Below, one piece after another: positions 50,276-63,742 of a DNA stretch of 63,742 bases. The notes below the pieces were generated by a model that saw only the letters and a list, made by a program, of their open reading frames with translations, had not been told where the DNA came from and did no database searches. A program made the position numbers and the translations under genes. The DNA is from Ichthyophonus hoferi (taxonomy: Eukaryota > Opisthokonta > Ichthyosporea > Ichthyophonida > Ichthyophonidae). Every line of letters starts with the position of its first letter. Positions within the stretch are counted from its first letter, which is position 1. The DNA is taken from positions 225,896 to 289,637 of the forward strand of contig NAOQ01000017.1 in the NCBI GenBank assembly GCA_002751075.1, in the 5' to 3' direction.

Positions 50276-52663
50276 TTTTTTTTTTTGCTTTTTACTTTTT
50301 TTATTATTCATACATATATATGTTCATATCGATTGGCTCATGCCACTCCTTAATGCTAGGTAGATGTACTAATATGTAGTGTAGAGGCTGCTATTCTCTG
50401 GACTGTATAATGCAATTGTTTTTGTTCCTTATTCAACATGAGTTGTGTCCTTGATAGTTAACACTTCAACTTCAAAGCATTTGTTTTTTTGACATTTATA
50501 TTGGAATAATAACGATAATACCACAGGGCACCTAGGTGATTTGATAAGGCCGAACAACAGAAAATGTGAAAGGGTTAATGAAAATTTAATCTCGCGTTCT
50601 ATGCTTACACCAGAGATGGGCCTTTCTTCCTGCCCCATCAACTCCTCTTAGTTTGAAATGCCTCAGACCAGATTTCGTAGAAAGAAAGGTTATGATATTG
50701 CAAAAGGGATCATGGATAGTAGCTCGACAAAATAGGTGTGTGCTTTGCCACACCTACAGTCCTTGAGTTAATATATATTGTAATAGCTACCTTCCACAGA
50801 TATATACTTATTTTTTATACATAGATGGGTTTAGATACAACCTTCTAGTGAGGAGATATGAACTTACAAATGGTGAATCAATCTATAGATGCAAGAAGGA
50901 AGAGGTAGTGAGGGAGTGGTGAAAGATTAACTAGGGCTTTGCTGTAGGTGGGGTGGGGGTGAACGTTTCGAATAAGTCTTATCAACTCGCTAAAATTAGA
51001 ACGAAAAAGTATGGATATTGAGAAATTTAGATATTTTAGTTGAGTGATAAATTGAAAACATAATGTGGTAATTGGTTTTTCCACGACGTTTAGCACAGGC
51101 ATTGACCCCACAAGGAAAACAGTGGCAATGATAGTTGGTTTCTAAATAAATTTGTTTGAAATATTCCAATTTAAAGGTTATGATCTCTTTTGGTTGCTAT
51201 CATATGTCAAGATATTATACTTCCTTCCTATTATTCTGAAAAGAAACACAGGTAGATAGGCATCATACATATAGTATATATTATATGCTATTATTACTGT
51301 GTATTACATACAGACACTACAAGGCACTGTAATAAGGATCACTTCATTTTTAAAAGTGGTTAGTATGTTTAAAAAAATAGTTTTTCCAAAGAGGATAGGA
51401 TTATCTTGAAGTGGCAGGGTTGCAGAGCACTAAGGTCAAAAATAAAACAATACTAAGAGAGTAAAGATAGTGGGTGAGTAAGAGAATATAATTAAATATG
51501 GGATTAAATCCAAAATTATCAGTTGTTTTGACATGATAACCCAGTCATGACATAATATATATCGTTAACAAGTCAAGTCAAGCTATACAATAACAAACTT
51601 AAGGGACTACAAAGTTCGGTTAGTTGCAAGTGGTGACCTGTATAACAATTGCTCGTTTCCCTTCCTGCTCAGTTAAATGTTGTTAAGTTAGAACCCCGTT
51701 TGTTGACGGACGGATACATTGGCATATATATATATATGTCATATTTCTTATATTTCTCAGTTGCATAAAGGTGAAAACAGTCCTGAGAACAAACAGAACA
51801 ACGAATCTAAATTAATATTATAAATATTAGTCGTGGTACCCCGTCAAAGCTCCAGCATTATCTATCACATTTTCTCTCAGTTTCCATTCCCCTACCACTA
51901 CAGTAACCTCCTCTTCCTCCTTCTGGTACACTATTCACTCCTTCTCTTTAACAACTATAAAAATCTTGAGCCAAGAGGCTACTTTCTCGTCAGTTTTTAT
52001 TTTTAAAATACATTTCCCTTTTAAGCTCTCAATTATTTGTTTTTCACATATTTATAGGTTTGAATGAACACGTATAGCAAATGCGAACATATTAGAGCAC
52101 ATATAGGTAGGCAGTGCGGTTTCTTTTATCTCTTAATTTCTGTTTTATCTTTTCTTTCTCTCTCTTGTTTTGGTGTTTTTTTCCTCATAACTTATATATA
52201 TATAGGTATATGCACATGCATGTATGTGTATCCATGTAAAACAAATATAACATGCCAATAAGCATTTATCCTAGTTTATTTTAGTTTAGCAAATGCTATC
52301 TCATATATATTCATTTCTAGCCATCAATAGCACTACCTCTACATAATCATGTACTGACTATTTTTCAAATCAAAATTCTCAATGCAAGTACGCGAATAAA
52401 CACATATTCTTGACAACAGGAAGGAATATTAGACAAGACAACAGAAAGAAGTAGGCACCCACCCACCTACGTGCACATATGCAACATGAATTTGCCTAAG
52501 CTGAAAAAAAAAATTGAAAAAAATGAAAAAAGAATGAAAAAAAGAGAAAGAAATGATGAATATTAAGCAAGAGCAAGATGTTAGAATAGGGATTGTAAGA
52601 AAAGAATGTATACAGAAAATATACATATAGCTTTGTAATGCTCTCAATCTTTTCCGTCACAGT
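50276..52663. other. intergenic region before glycerate kinase
   Basis: Between the bZIP stop and the glycerate kinase start, same strand. AT-rich, no gene recognised. It should hold the bZIP 3' UTR and the glycerate kinase promoter; no distinct signals are seen. An AG directly before the kinase ATG (at 52661-52662) leaves room for a 5' UTR intron. Confidence 0.5.
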
Positions 52664-55600
52664 ATGATGAGGGTCCTCTGTTGCAGTGATAAGTTTAAAG
52701 GAACGGCCACTGCCCCGCAGGTTAACAGCACACTGGCAATAGCGATAGAGAATAAATATAAAGTAGACACAGAACAGGTCTTGTATATATGGGATGTCAT
52801 GTTATACCATCATGTTACTTGTTTATTGTTTGCTATTTGTATTATATCTATATAATTCAATATAAAAATCTTATTTCTAGCTCGTCGGACATTCATTCCA
52901 CTGTCTTGAACATTTTTTTTTTTTTTCTGGTTCTTGGTATTGGTATTATTATGCATTGTATTACTTACACTCTCTCCTATTTTCTTTTGTAGTTTTTTAT
53001 ATTAAATTTCTCTTTTTTGTTTCTTTTTTATTGCTAATTATACGCACATATACCATTATTTACTATCGTTACTATTTCGCAAGAAACACAAGGTATTCTT
53101 ATTATTCCTTTCTGCTTCTTCCTCTTCAAATTTGCACTTATCTATTTGTTCTTTATCTTATAATACAGGTTTACATTGTAAATCACTATAATTACAATGC
53201 ATTGCATATCTGTTAGGATAAAATACCCGTATACACAATTTATTCTTATAACTATACTTTCTATCTTGCACCATATTAATACTAATATTATTGTTATTGT
53301 TGTTACAATACTATGAATCCACAATAATTCTTAATCTCTTTCTACTATTACCGCTTCTACTTTTTTCTTTCCAGTTTCTTCCACATATTTCACCTTTTTC
53401 TTTCTCTGTTTTTAAAAAATTCTATGTTGTTATTACAATTGTTCGTTTTTTACGTTGTCTGTATACCTATTTTTCTATTCCTATGTGTCTATCTATCTAT
53501 CCATCTACTTCATTCCCTTGATTCCTGTCTGAACCAGATGCTAGTGTTATAGTGCTATGGTACTATAGTGTGATTAAAATAATAATCACAGTTGTTTGGA
53601 CAGAAAGCATATAAATAATGTTATAAAACTAGTTACCACTCTTTATTTGCTCCAATTTTAAAAAGTTGTGATAGCTGCCTGCTTAGATTTTAAGATGAAA
53701 GGTTATCCAATAGATTATAGTCTTGTTGCTAGGGGGCTAGCAAGTTAGAATAAGACAGAAAATAATAAGTAATATATTATTATATGTGGCCAAAAAAACA
53801 GGAAGAGTAGCAAAACTAATCAAATAGACATATATATATATATATATATAGTACTACACCCATATATAGGTATACGGTGTATGTATTCGTGATTTTTCTT
53901 CATAGAAGTTGAATGTTTAAAACATATGACTACTATATTACTTAGTCAATTAACATAAATTATATCTTTATAGTTGCATGCATATTGATATACAAAATCT
54001 TCTTTGCTCTTTGCGTTTATTTAGCTGTCTTTTTTTCTTTTTCTTTTTCTTTCTCTTTCTCTGCTATACTACTTCTTTTTATTCTTACTCACTTTATCCC
54101 TCTTACTTATTCTCACATTCAAATCTAATCTCAGATTAATCTCAGCGATGGAGGCGAAGGATTTCTATCAGCCCTTACCGAATCAATGGATCTACAACAT
54201 ATTATAGTTACTGTCACAGGTACATATAGTTAAAAGGCATTTATTTATACAGGGATACAGAGAGATCGAAGCTAACGATAACATGTTTGTATGGACATGA
54301 TATGGGTAGATAGTATTCCATTAGGGTATGAGGTGAGGTTAAAGTATTGGTTCAGAGGTATGTGATATATAGTATATGGTATATGGCATATAGTATAAGG
54401 TATGTTGCTTAGTTGGAAACAGGAATGCATAGACGTGCATGCGTATGTAAACATCAACGATAAATCATATAACTTCGGGGTTCCGTTAGAAAAACGAAAG
54501 GTATAAAATAGCTATAAAGATATTGTGATAAATAAAATAATATATGTGTAAAGGTTCTCTCAAATATTGGATATTTAAGCATGAATGATTCTCCTATACA
54601 GACTATTGTGTAGTTTTTAACTGTGTCTCACTCCACACTGGATTTTGAACACTTGGTCACCTATGGGGTATATAAGCTACAAGCATGTGTATATACTTTT
54701 ATTTACTTACAAATATACACACATAAAGTGTCTTGCATATATAAATATAAATATATATACATATATATTCACACACATGTAAACTGCAAGTATGCGATAA
54801 AGAGAAATGTTATTAAAATAATTACTACTACTCTTTCTATTAGATGGCAGTGATATTATTTAAAAAGATGTATAGAAATTAATATGCTATGAATGGTAAT
54901 ACTGCATACGCATTAACCCAATCATATAACAGGCCCATTAGGAAATCCAATCGAAGCGGTTTATGGCATTAAAGGAGCCACAGCTGTTATTGAGCTGGCC
55001 ATGGCATCAGGTAGGAGGACCAATAACTGAAGGGATTTAAACTTTTATTAGATGTATGAAAAATTTGTATATTCTTCCTAAAATGGGATGGATAAAAACA
55101 GCTAATATATATATATGTATGTATGTACGTATGCATGAAACGTGTTTGTTGTTGTATAGATTTATTGTAAAAGATAAAAATTGAAATGCATGTTGCTATT
55201 AAAAACAAGCTGAACAAAAACACCAATATACATGTACATATACACATATACACATATACACATACACATACGTATGTATGCTAATGCTTATTGAGAAAGT
55301 TTTGCGGGGGAAATGCACACCGTAAGCCAACATAAATATTGTCGGTTTAGAAGGAGAGAGAGAGAGAGAAAGAGAGATACTTACAGATGGCACTAATTGT
55401 TTGTGACTTAGCAGTTCTACCATAGCTTGATATGATAGGATTAACATTGGTATTCTGTACTTATTAATTAACTAAATTAACATGTCACACTTCATATAAT
55501 ATAAGGTTGGTTCATTGTACGTAAGATATAAGGTTGAAACTCCTATAAACATGACGACCACATAGGCGTTCCTGCCATCTTAATGAACAGATGCATACTC

Positions 55601-58600
55601 TTTTTATGCATTAAAAACACTAATGATAATTTCCTTATAGCTTGAATTGCTAATATCATTAATAATTAATGAATCAATGACACTTAAATTGGACTACATA
55701 CTACTAATTCATTGGTGTGATAAATTAAAAATTATAACCAAATTATTACTTAGGAATAAAATCATTCCACGCAATCTTTAATACTATTGACTATTGGCTA
55801 TTGGCTTATAGCTTTAATAAAAGCGATTTATGGAGTGAATCCACCAGTGTATCTTCGATAATAAAAATAACAAAACATGTTACAATTATGGAATAATCTA
55901 TTTCTTTCATAGTAAATATTTAAAGGTGTGAAATAATTGCTGATTGGGTAGTTGTCAGGGTTGGATTTAGTAGAGGAGGAGCACAGGAATCCATTGAATA
56001 CTACAACAAAGGTACTGCTTGGTTTATTCTATAGGAATTAATTAACTTAATTAACTTTGTTCCTTATATGGTATATGGTGTCTTTGAATGCTCACCTTGT
56101 TAATGCTGTCAATTACAGCATGTGTATTTATTATTTTACTGTGTTATAAGTATTATCTCATTGTGCTGTAGTTACTATTGTACTATTGATTGTACTATGT
56201 TTTAGTTATTATTGTTATTATCTTAACCATTATGGATGGTGGTCGTCATTGAAAACAAAGAATTAATTAATGTTAGAAGTCTTATTTGGTATAACTGCAG
56301 AAAAATATATGCCTGATCCTGTCACACACAGGCCCTTTTTACACTTTTTAAACATTACATACCCTATAAAGACTGCTTGATAGTCTAATTATTAATTAAT
56401 TAATTAATTAACTGAACAAGGGTTAGTGCAGTAATAGCCTAGTATGGATTATTTAATTTACACTATAACTATTTTGCTCACTCATAATGTGCATGTATCA
56501 TATTCTTCAAAGAGTTTGTTAAGAATTAACCGATCTCAATTAATAATTATTCTATATATAGTTTCCTAATAAAAGGTATTTTTTTATTGTTAGTGATTGA
56601 GTATCTTACTTTATTTGGAATACATGCATCATAATTATATATTATGCTTGCTATTGTTATATTGTATTTCCTGTGTATGCCAATCAACACTCATCAGTTA
56701 TTTTTAATACTGCGTGATTACCTCCCTATCACCCGCTTTCTAGTATTGCGTGTCCTCAAATCATTGGCTTGGAATTATTAAAATCCCTTTATATGATAAT
56801 ACATTAACCAGTCCTCATTGACTCTCTATTATAATACCATGCCATTATACTATCCCGGAGCTCTTATCATATCTCTGTTACATATGACTTCGCTCAATTG
56901 GCTTTTATATTTAGATTTAGATTTTACCCTGCAATCAACTTCTGGCACGTTCATAACCTTTTTACTTCATACCTAAATTAGATCCTATAATATTTATTCT
57001 ATAGTTACAATGGATATTTATATTTACTTTAGAAAACTAAATTATTCTATGCATGATACATGTCGTCTCTATTATAGCAGATTGTTGTCATTTGCTAATT
57101 GTAAAATATATTATTCTGGTGGTCATTAGACAATATATAACTTGCTAATAACTGCTTTATAAACAATTTTATATAACAAATAAAAGATATTTGACCAAAC
57201 ATAAATTGCATTGGGGCCTAGACTGTATAGTTCTGTCTTTAACCATTTAACTTCCAAATTTCAATTGGCTGTAGTTAATGACTTGTGCATTCTTATTAGT
57301 CATGATACACCAAATACAGGTATGATATATGACGTAGTCTTTATGCCTTTACCTACTATCCCCTACATTTACCTATATTCCTTTATTGCTTTATCACCTT
57401 CCATCCACTCGGTCCTATTGGTGAGGATGGCTCGTATATAAATGACATTACCAATTTCTAATTACCGATAATAGTCCAGTTTTAAAGTTACTCTTTTTAT
57501 TTGGCATTGGGCCGAAATCAGCTTTGTATGTTTTAATGTAATTGTCCCATTGGCTATTTGTTGTATTTAGGATGGTCATAAAGACATATTTTTCAGCATG
57601 CAATGATTGCACCATTCTTGGTATGGCATGATATTGTATAAAAATGCAGGATTACCTAACCTCTCACTTCTTTTTCCTTTCCTTTTCCCACCTGCTCCAC
57701 AGTAATCCATCCGCTCAATCAACCGTTAATGATATCTTCATCCATTTACATGTGCTTGCATTGAACAACATGCACCTATATATACATATACATTAACATG
57801 CGTAAGCATATATTACAAGATACTATAGATATATATAGTTACATACGTACGTACATTCGTATAGATAGATACATATGCATATATACATACATGTCAACGC
57901 ACACACGCATATTTATATATATACATGCAGGGTGTAGGAGAGTTGATTCTAGTTAGTAGCTGCCTATTATTCCTTCAATATAGCTTCTAAGTCATTGAGA
58001 TTTCTGTCTAACCTTAATATTTATTACTATTATTGACTCTTTTCATCTCTCACTCTTATATATATATATACTTGTGTCTGTATTATATAATGCATAAATA
58101 TCATTCTATTTACTTATTAATTGTTTATTTCATTGCATGGATATACATACTAATATAGTTGCTCATATACCTTTATTGGATTGTATGTACATATTCATAT
58201 ATTTATTTATGTGTCTTTAGTCTATTTGATATGGATTTCATATGTATATGTATGTATATGTTTGCATATTAGGTATATTCCCTTCCTGTATATCACTATA
58301 TGAATACGTGTTGACTTATTTTAATCTATAAAGCTGTCTGCCATAACGGGAAGTATAGTTTTAATTATCAATTATTAATGGGTAATTATTCTCCATTCCT
58401 AAGCCAATATCTGTTCATATATCATATATAGTAGTCTACAGAGATTGTGACTTTACTATCATTTTGAATTTTATTACCATCTACTAATATATACTCCAAT
58501 CACTAGCTGTTCTATAATTAGAAAATAATGAAAATATGTAAACTATAAATTTTTATAAATAAACTTGTTCATATTGGTCAATATTTTTAAATATGAATTG

Positions 58601-61600
58601 TGATTCATGGGTTTACATTTTATAGTTTAATAGTAGTAAAGACGAGACTTGTCTTGCAATACGTACATCTACAAGAGAGGAAGATGGAGAAAAAGAGAGG
58701 AAACCACAAACATATCTACTACATTCTCTTAACTATATGTAATTGAGTGCTATTGTTATCATACATCTTGAAATATATTTATATAGATATATACTATGAT
58801 CTTGGATTTTGTGGTATTTTGCACTATTATTTTTAATAGATAGATTTAAATTTAAAATTACCTGGGTATATTTACAATTGCATGGATATGTATATATATA
58901 AGCTCTTCTCTTCTCCTGGTTACCTAATTGCTTTCAGATATACACAGAGCTTGTATTTATTAATAACTTATAATTATGAACATTTTCAGCAATATGTATG
59001 TATATAGGTATATGTGTATACATACATACGTACATATACTCTCATGTTAGGATACGTATAGTTTTTTAGATTATCATGCATGTATTATTATTATAATTAT
59101 TAGATATATATGATGATATGGATTTATATATATATTGACACATGCTATTAAATGAGCATACTGTTCTTTCTATTCCTATATATATATATATATTATCATA
59201 CATGCTATATGATTATAGATTAATCTTTCTACTCCTATACATATATAGAATGCCTATAATCGTGGTTGCAGACATCTACTTTTAGGTATTGGAGGTAGTT
59301 CCACCAACGACGGTAAGTATGGTGATTATCTTTTCTATAATTTTCATTTATATTTCTTTCTTCCTCTCTCTCTCTCTCTCATTTATTGTTAGCCCTCCTT
59401 CTCTTTCCCCGACCACGTGCATTTGGCCGTGGCCTTACACTAACATGTCAGGTAATTAATTATAAATATAAGTTTTTGTTTAGCTATTAAACCATGTATG
59501 GCTATCTAATAATCCAAATATGGAACTTGCTAATATTAATCTACCGCATTGTACACTCTAAACACACACTATATATTTATACACTATACTATATTATATT
59601 ATACTATACTATATATATTGAAATGGCACATCATGCTGCATATTTGATAACTGGAAGGACAAAGGTGTTTAAAAGAGATGATTTTACGTGTAGGCATATT
59701 TATATGTTTATTTTCATTAGTGGACCTTAATGTAGGTGTATGTTCATTAATGGATATTCTTGTAGTTATATTTTTATTGGTATATATTTATTTTTTGTAT
59801 ATTTTTAGGTTATGTACTAATGAAAGTAATTTTGTGTATGTCTAATATATAGTGAGGAGGCTAATGTCTGCGTCGCTTATATTGGTCAGTGTGACAGATA
59901 TTAATGATTGTCATGGTAACATATCTACCTGTTACAGGAGGGCTTGGTGCCCTGGAAGCACTGGGCTATGACGTCATTGGTGCTAATGGTTTAATATTAT
60001 CTGGACCAATGACTGGAAGGGTAAGGGTGTCTACATGTCTATAAAGAGATAGATAAAAATAAGATGTTGTATCGTTAGATCGCAAAACCGAATTAATGCA
60101 CATCAAGTGTTAAACAAATATACATCCAATCACAAATACCCTACTACTGGTGTAGGCTCATAGTACACTTACAAAGATTACTTTATACCACTATATTTTT
60201 ATATTTGAAATGTATTAAATGATAGGATATTAACTTTAAAGTACCTAATATATATATGACAAAATGACATAATTTGACGGACTATATCACAGAGGAAAAG
60301 AATAATACTTGGGAAAGAGTGAGAAAGAGGAGAGACAACTGATGTAAATTTGTTAGATATAGAGGTGTAGAACTAAGAATGACGTCAAGGAGGATACATA
60401 GATTTGTATATATTTGTATTGAATAATATGGGCGTTATTTACGTTGTTATTGTTATGTATTATTATAATGTTACTATATATTAATGTATTATAAAGATTA
60501 TAAAGTATATATTTGTATGATAAACTGTCTATGTGTATTAAATACTATATGCTTTATTTGCTTTGTTTAGTACTGTTATGCGTTATTATGTATTATATAA
60601 AGTATATATTTACATTAAATAATTTATGTTTGATGTAATGATACACAGAAAGTTATTAATAGACAGTCTATCATTTTAAGTGTATTTCCTTTAATGAATA
60701 ATAAAATTAATTGGAATAAAATATTAATAAAATATATACTAAATATATTTTATGCCATCCTATTCATTCTTATGTCCGTAATGTATTATATTATTAACCA
60801 TGTGTTGGACCACACAGCATTTAACTGAAGTCAAAGAGTTGAAATTCAGCCAAGGATCACAAAGGTATGTATGTATGTATCAGGGTTTGTTTAGATAGAT
60901 ATATATAATTTTGTGTTGTTGTAGCTATATGAGATAAAAAAGTTATACTGAAAGATAAATTAGTTGTATTCAATGGTAGAGGCTTGTGTGTGGACGTAAA
61001 ATGGAGAGATGTAAAATTTACTATAAGGGGATATATAAACGAATATGAAGGAATTTATGGAAATTTATGAAAATTTATGAGAATCTACGAAATTACATCG
61101 TGAAAAGTTACCTCATAACTGTATATAACCATTCTAATAATAGACAGCCCAGAAACAATAGGACTCTACTTTTAGATAACTCAACTCAATACATATTCAC
61201 ATCTTCCTGGGGGGATCTTGGGGGGTCTCAGTCTGGTGCCTGGCCTGCAAATTGACATTGCGTGTGACGTCACTAATCCTTTTTTAGGGCCAAAGGGGGC
61301 GGTGGCAGTGTTTTCGAAGCAGAAAGGTGCCTCTCCGTCCATGCAGAAACAGGTATATATATATATATCATACCATATCATACCATACCATACCATACCA
61401 TACCATACCATATTATATCATTCATACTATACTATACCATATAATAATACTATAATATACTCTACCATAGCATACAATACCATATCATACCATATTATAC
61501 AATACCATACTGTATCATACCATATTATACCATATTATATTATATCATATTATACTATACTATACTATATTTTACCATACCATATCATACCATACCATGT

Positions 61601-61997
61601 CATATCATACTATGTTATACCATACCATACTATACTATACTCTACCATACCATATATTACCATATTATATATATATATATTGCATGACCAAACTTCTATT
61701 AACACGTATTTCTGTTCGGAGCAGTGGTATGATCTGTTGTGTTTTTTTAAAAATGCAAATATCTATTATTAAATGAATTAGGGGGATTCTATAGTATAGT
61801 TGCTTTGAAATTATAGAAAATTGTATATTTGCAAGGAAATTTCATATATGTAATCTGGTAGTTTTTGTTTGACTAAAGGGGAGAAAAATGTGTAGCTGTC
61901 TCGGTGTAAATGGTTAATAATGGGCTGAAAGTGTATTTGTACGTTTGCCTGTACGTATGTGTATGTATGTATGTAAGTATGTATGTATATATGTATG

Positions 61998-62031
<34 letters not shown>

Positions 62032-63189
62032 TGTATGCGCGTATACGTATATGTATATGTATACGTAGTTAAGCACATCTATTTGTGTATGTAGATGTAT
62101 GTATATATGCCTATGCATAGATTAGTCTGCTGTATATGGGCATATGTATCATTGACATCAAAGAAAAAATGAAAGAGAAAAGTTGAGAATATTTTATTCT
62201 TATATGTACTTAATCAATTGCTTAGATATGTATATATACACCGCCATATATAATATAATTATATACATATTTACAATAACATTGGGACTAGAGCATTGTT
62301 CTATTTGACTATGATGTCATACCGTGAAATAGCCGTTCTGCTTACCCACCAATGTATTTGATATATATCGTGCTAATACATAACATAACCTGCTAGTGTA
62401 CTGCATATACTAATACGCGAAAGACTCTACCCTTTTGTCTTTCCTATCAATGTAGATTGCGTCATATGTACGTCATAATGCAGCCATGTATGGCATATCA
62501 TGCTAATGCATACATACATACATGCAGCTTGAGCGGGGAATGCATCAGCTCTCCGCGGCCATTACTCAGTTCACAGGTCATGACATCACAGATATGCCAG
62601 GGGCTGGTGCAGCCGGTGGCATAGGAGGACTATTCTCGGCCGTATTGGGCGCCCGCTTGAGAAAGGTACCAATGCTTTGTTTGTATATTATGATCCTCTC
62701 AATCGTTCATACTATTGATTGTATAGTATAATATATATAACTGCTTTTTCAATTATTTAAAATAACCTTACTATGGCAATAATGGCTAAAACTTCTTATA
62801 TGTATTGGTATTATAAAGAGTGAAAGAATGTGGATAGCAATAACTTACTTAAAGAGGAAAGTACGAGAGATAGAGCAGTATATGTGTGTGATGGTGAATA
62901 TATATATATATATATATATGTTGTACATTGATATGGAACTGGAAAGACATTGAAATATAGTGAATAGAATTGGAAAAATAAACTTCACATGCGTGCACTG
63001 TGATGGAAAGGAAGAATTGAAAATATATGTGTGACGTATACTCAACCATATGTACACGTGTACCCGTAGGGTATGGAAATCTTAGGCCTGAGTGTGGGCC
63101 TAGATGCAGCGATTGGTCGATCTCAATTAATAATTACAGGGGAGGGAAGCTATGATGCACAAACGGCCGAGGGAAAAGTGGTTTCTTAT
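52664..63189 (+). CDS. bacterial-type (GlxK/GarK) glycerate kinase, 3' end beyond window
   Basis: Eleven exons found: 52664-52777, 54135-54219, 54933-55010, 55959-56011, 57931-57951, 59249-59312, 59938-60020, 60818-60864, 61232-61352, 62528-62665, 63070-63189. The sum is 924 bases, 308 residues, with phases consistent. Family motifs in order: SDKFKGT (8-14), LSDGGEGF (41-48), GPLGNP, AVIELAMASGL, RNPLNTTTKGVGELI, GCRHLLLGIGGSSTNDGG (about 123-140), IACDVTNPFLGPKGAVAVF, PGAGAAGGIGGLFSAVLGA, LIITGEGSYDAQTAEGKV. The family (PF02595, about 380 residues) phosphorylates D-glycerate with ATP, giving 2-phosphoglycerate in the GlxK/GarK members. It is cytosolic, with no targeting signal seen. About 70 residues, including the last exon(s), are missing past the edge. 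Exon 5 is only 21 bases. The exon 1 donor (GTCTTG) and the exon 9 acceptor are the least certain. It is neither the animal GLYCTK nor the plant GLYK type. Confidence 0.92.
59969..59976. promoter_or_regulatory. CRE palindrome in glycerate kinase exon 7
   Basis: Perfect TGACGTCA within the codons for Tyr-Asp-Val-Ile. First of three within 1.3 kb. Confidence 0.25.
60380..60387. promoter_or_regulatory. CRE palindrome in glycerate kinase intron
   Basis: Perfect TGACGTCA in the intron after exon 7. Not constrained by coding, so it is the best candidate of the group for a real bZIP site. Confidence 0.3.
61265..61272. promoter_or_regulatory. CRE palindrome in glycerate kinase exon 9
   Basis: Perfect TGACGTCA in the codons for Cys-Asp-Val-Thr of the conserved ACDVTNP motif. 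The motif itself may create it. Confidence 0.2.
61361..61672. repeat. CATAC/CATAT pentanucleotide array
   Basis: About 310 bases of CATAC, CATAT and TATAC five-base units starting 9 bases after the exon 9 splice donor of the glycerate kinase gene, followed by a (TA)n run. Composition and unit length mirror the array at 15784-16132 on the opposite strand. Confidence 0.9.
61963..62036. repeat. GTAT tetranucleotide array
   Basis: Tandem GTAT units with occasional ATAT in the glycerate kinase intron between exons 9 and 10. Confidence 0.9.
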
Positions 63190-63742
63190 GTAAGGGACCC
63201 AATCCATTATTGCACTATTGAACTGTTACACATATACAAACCTAACTCAACTATTGTAGGATTGCATTTATATATAGATATATATATGGGTTGTCACATA
63301 ATTATATTTGCATATTCGTACATTATCATAGACAATAACTAGTGCACTATCCTATAGTTACGGATATGTTAGCAAGAATACCTTGGTAGGGACCATTACA
63401 TTACACATGATTATAAGTCAATAAGAGTTGGAAGAAGAAAATGGTGACTGTTTGAAAACAATTGGCAGATATGCAATTATGCTTATTAACCGTTAAGTGA
63501 TTGATTAGTCTATATGTATTCATAATACCTTGTGTGGGCCCTTCATACTATTAACTCTGATGTATAGCCTACCGTTATATGGTGTTTTGCTGATAAGCTA
63601 ATATAGGATTTTAATTTTAAATTGACCAAATGAAAAGTAATTATTGGCGCGTATGTTTTTATGGATGATTATGTAGTCTTGATATCATGTACACTATGGC
63701 ACTTATAATGACGTACACTTTGTACACCTACCCATCCACTGA
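63190..63742. other. intron of glycerate kinase, to window edge
   Basis: Begins with a good donor (GTAAGG). I see no exon with the expected C-terminal glycerate kinase text before the window ends, so this is read as intron. Confidence 0.6.

Noticed and set aside
57211-57441. Segment reading ILISHDTPNTG as glycerate kinase exon 4
   Set aside because: It superficially resembles the NPLxTTT motif, but 55959-56011 encodes LDLVEEEHRNPLNTTTK in exact phase with both neighbours.

Overview
The window is eukaryotic nuclear DNA. It is AT-rich, protein genes are split by many GT-AG introns, and introns and spacers are full of TA-rich microsatellites. The gene content (ABCF1-type ABC ATPase, SAP130-like Sin3/HDAC subunit, ERG2/sigma-1-type sterol isomerase, EGF-containing secreted tyrosinase, bZIP factor) fits an opisthokont. 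A unicellular holozoan of ichthyosporean type is my best guess, but this is inference from content, not a phylogenetic result. I see no convincing mobile-element coding region, tRNA, rRNA or CRISPR array.

Layout, left to right. 1-3086 is gene-poor, with a diverged direct-repeat pair and a possible decayed minus-strand reading frame. 3087-3698 (+) is an intronless GNAT acetyltransferase. 3.8-8.0 kb is gene-poor and holds a degenerate two-copy tandem repeat. 8018-11337 (+) is a four-exon secreted tyrosinase with Thr-rich mucin-like tracts and two EGF-like domains. 12648-21660 (-) is a 14-exon ABCF1-like gene whose introns carry many different short tandem repeats. A 2.8 kb divergent spacer with a palindromic double CCAAT box separates it from 24450-34216 (+), a 16-exon gene for a large Gln/Pro/Gly-rich protein that I assign to the SAP130 family. 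36480-37004 (-) is an unrecognised single-exon gene. 38915-41957 (-) is a five-exon ERG2/SIGMAR1-family gene without the usual N-terminal membrane anchor. A 754-base assembly gap lies at 44435-45188. About 46.5-50.3 kb (+) is a bZIP gene whose 5' end is not resolved. 52664 to about 63189 (+) is a bacterial-type (GlxK/GarK) glycerate kinase in at least eleven exons that runs off the right edge.

Exon boundaries were set by hand from GT/AG signals, intron phase and family alignment from memory. In ABCF1, SAP130, ERG2, tyrosinase and glycerate kinase every junction is phase-consistent and the summed lengths are whole codons. The genes do not form one pathway. They cover translation/ribosome biology (ABCF1), chromatin repression (SAP130), sterol synthesis (ERG2), secreted copper oxidase chemistry (tyrosinase), glycerate metabolism (glycerate kinase) and transcription (bZIP). 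Four perfect CRE palindromes occur in the window, three of them within 1.3 kb of the glycerate kinase gene next to the bZIP gene.
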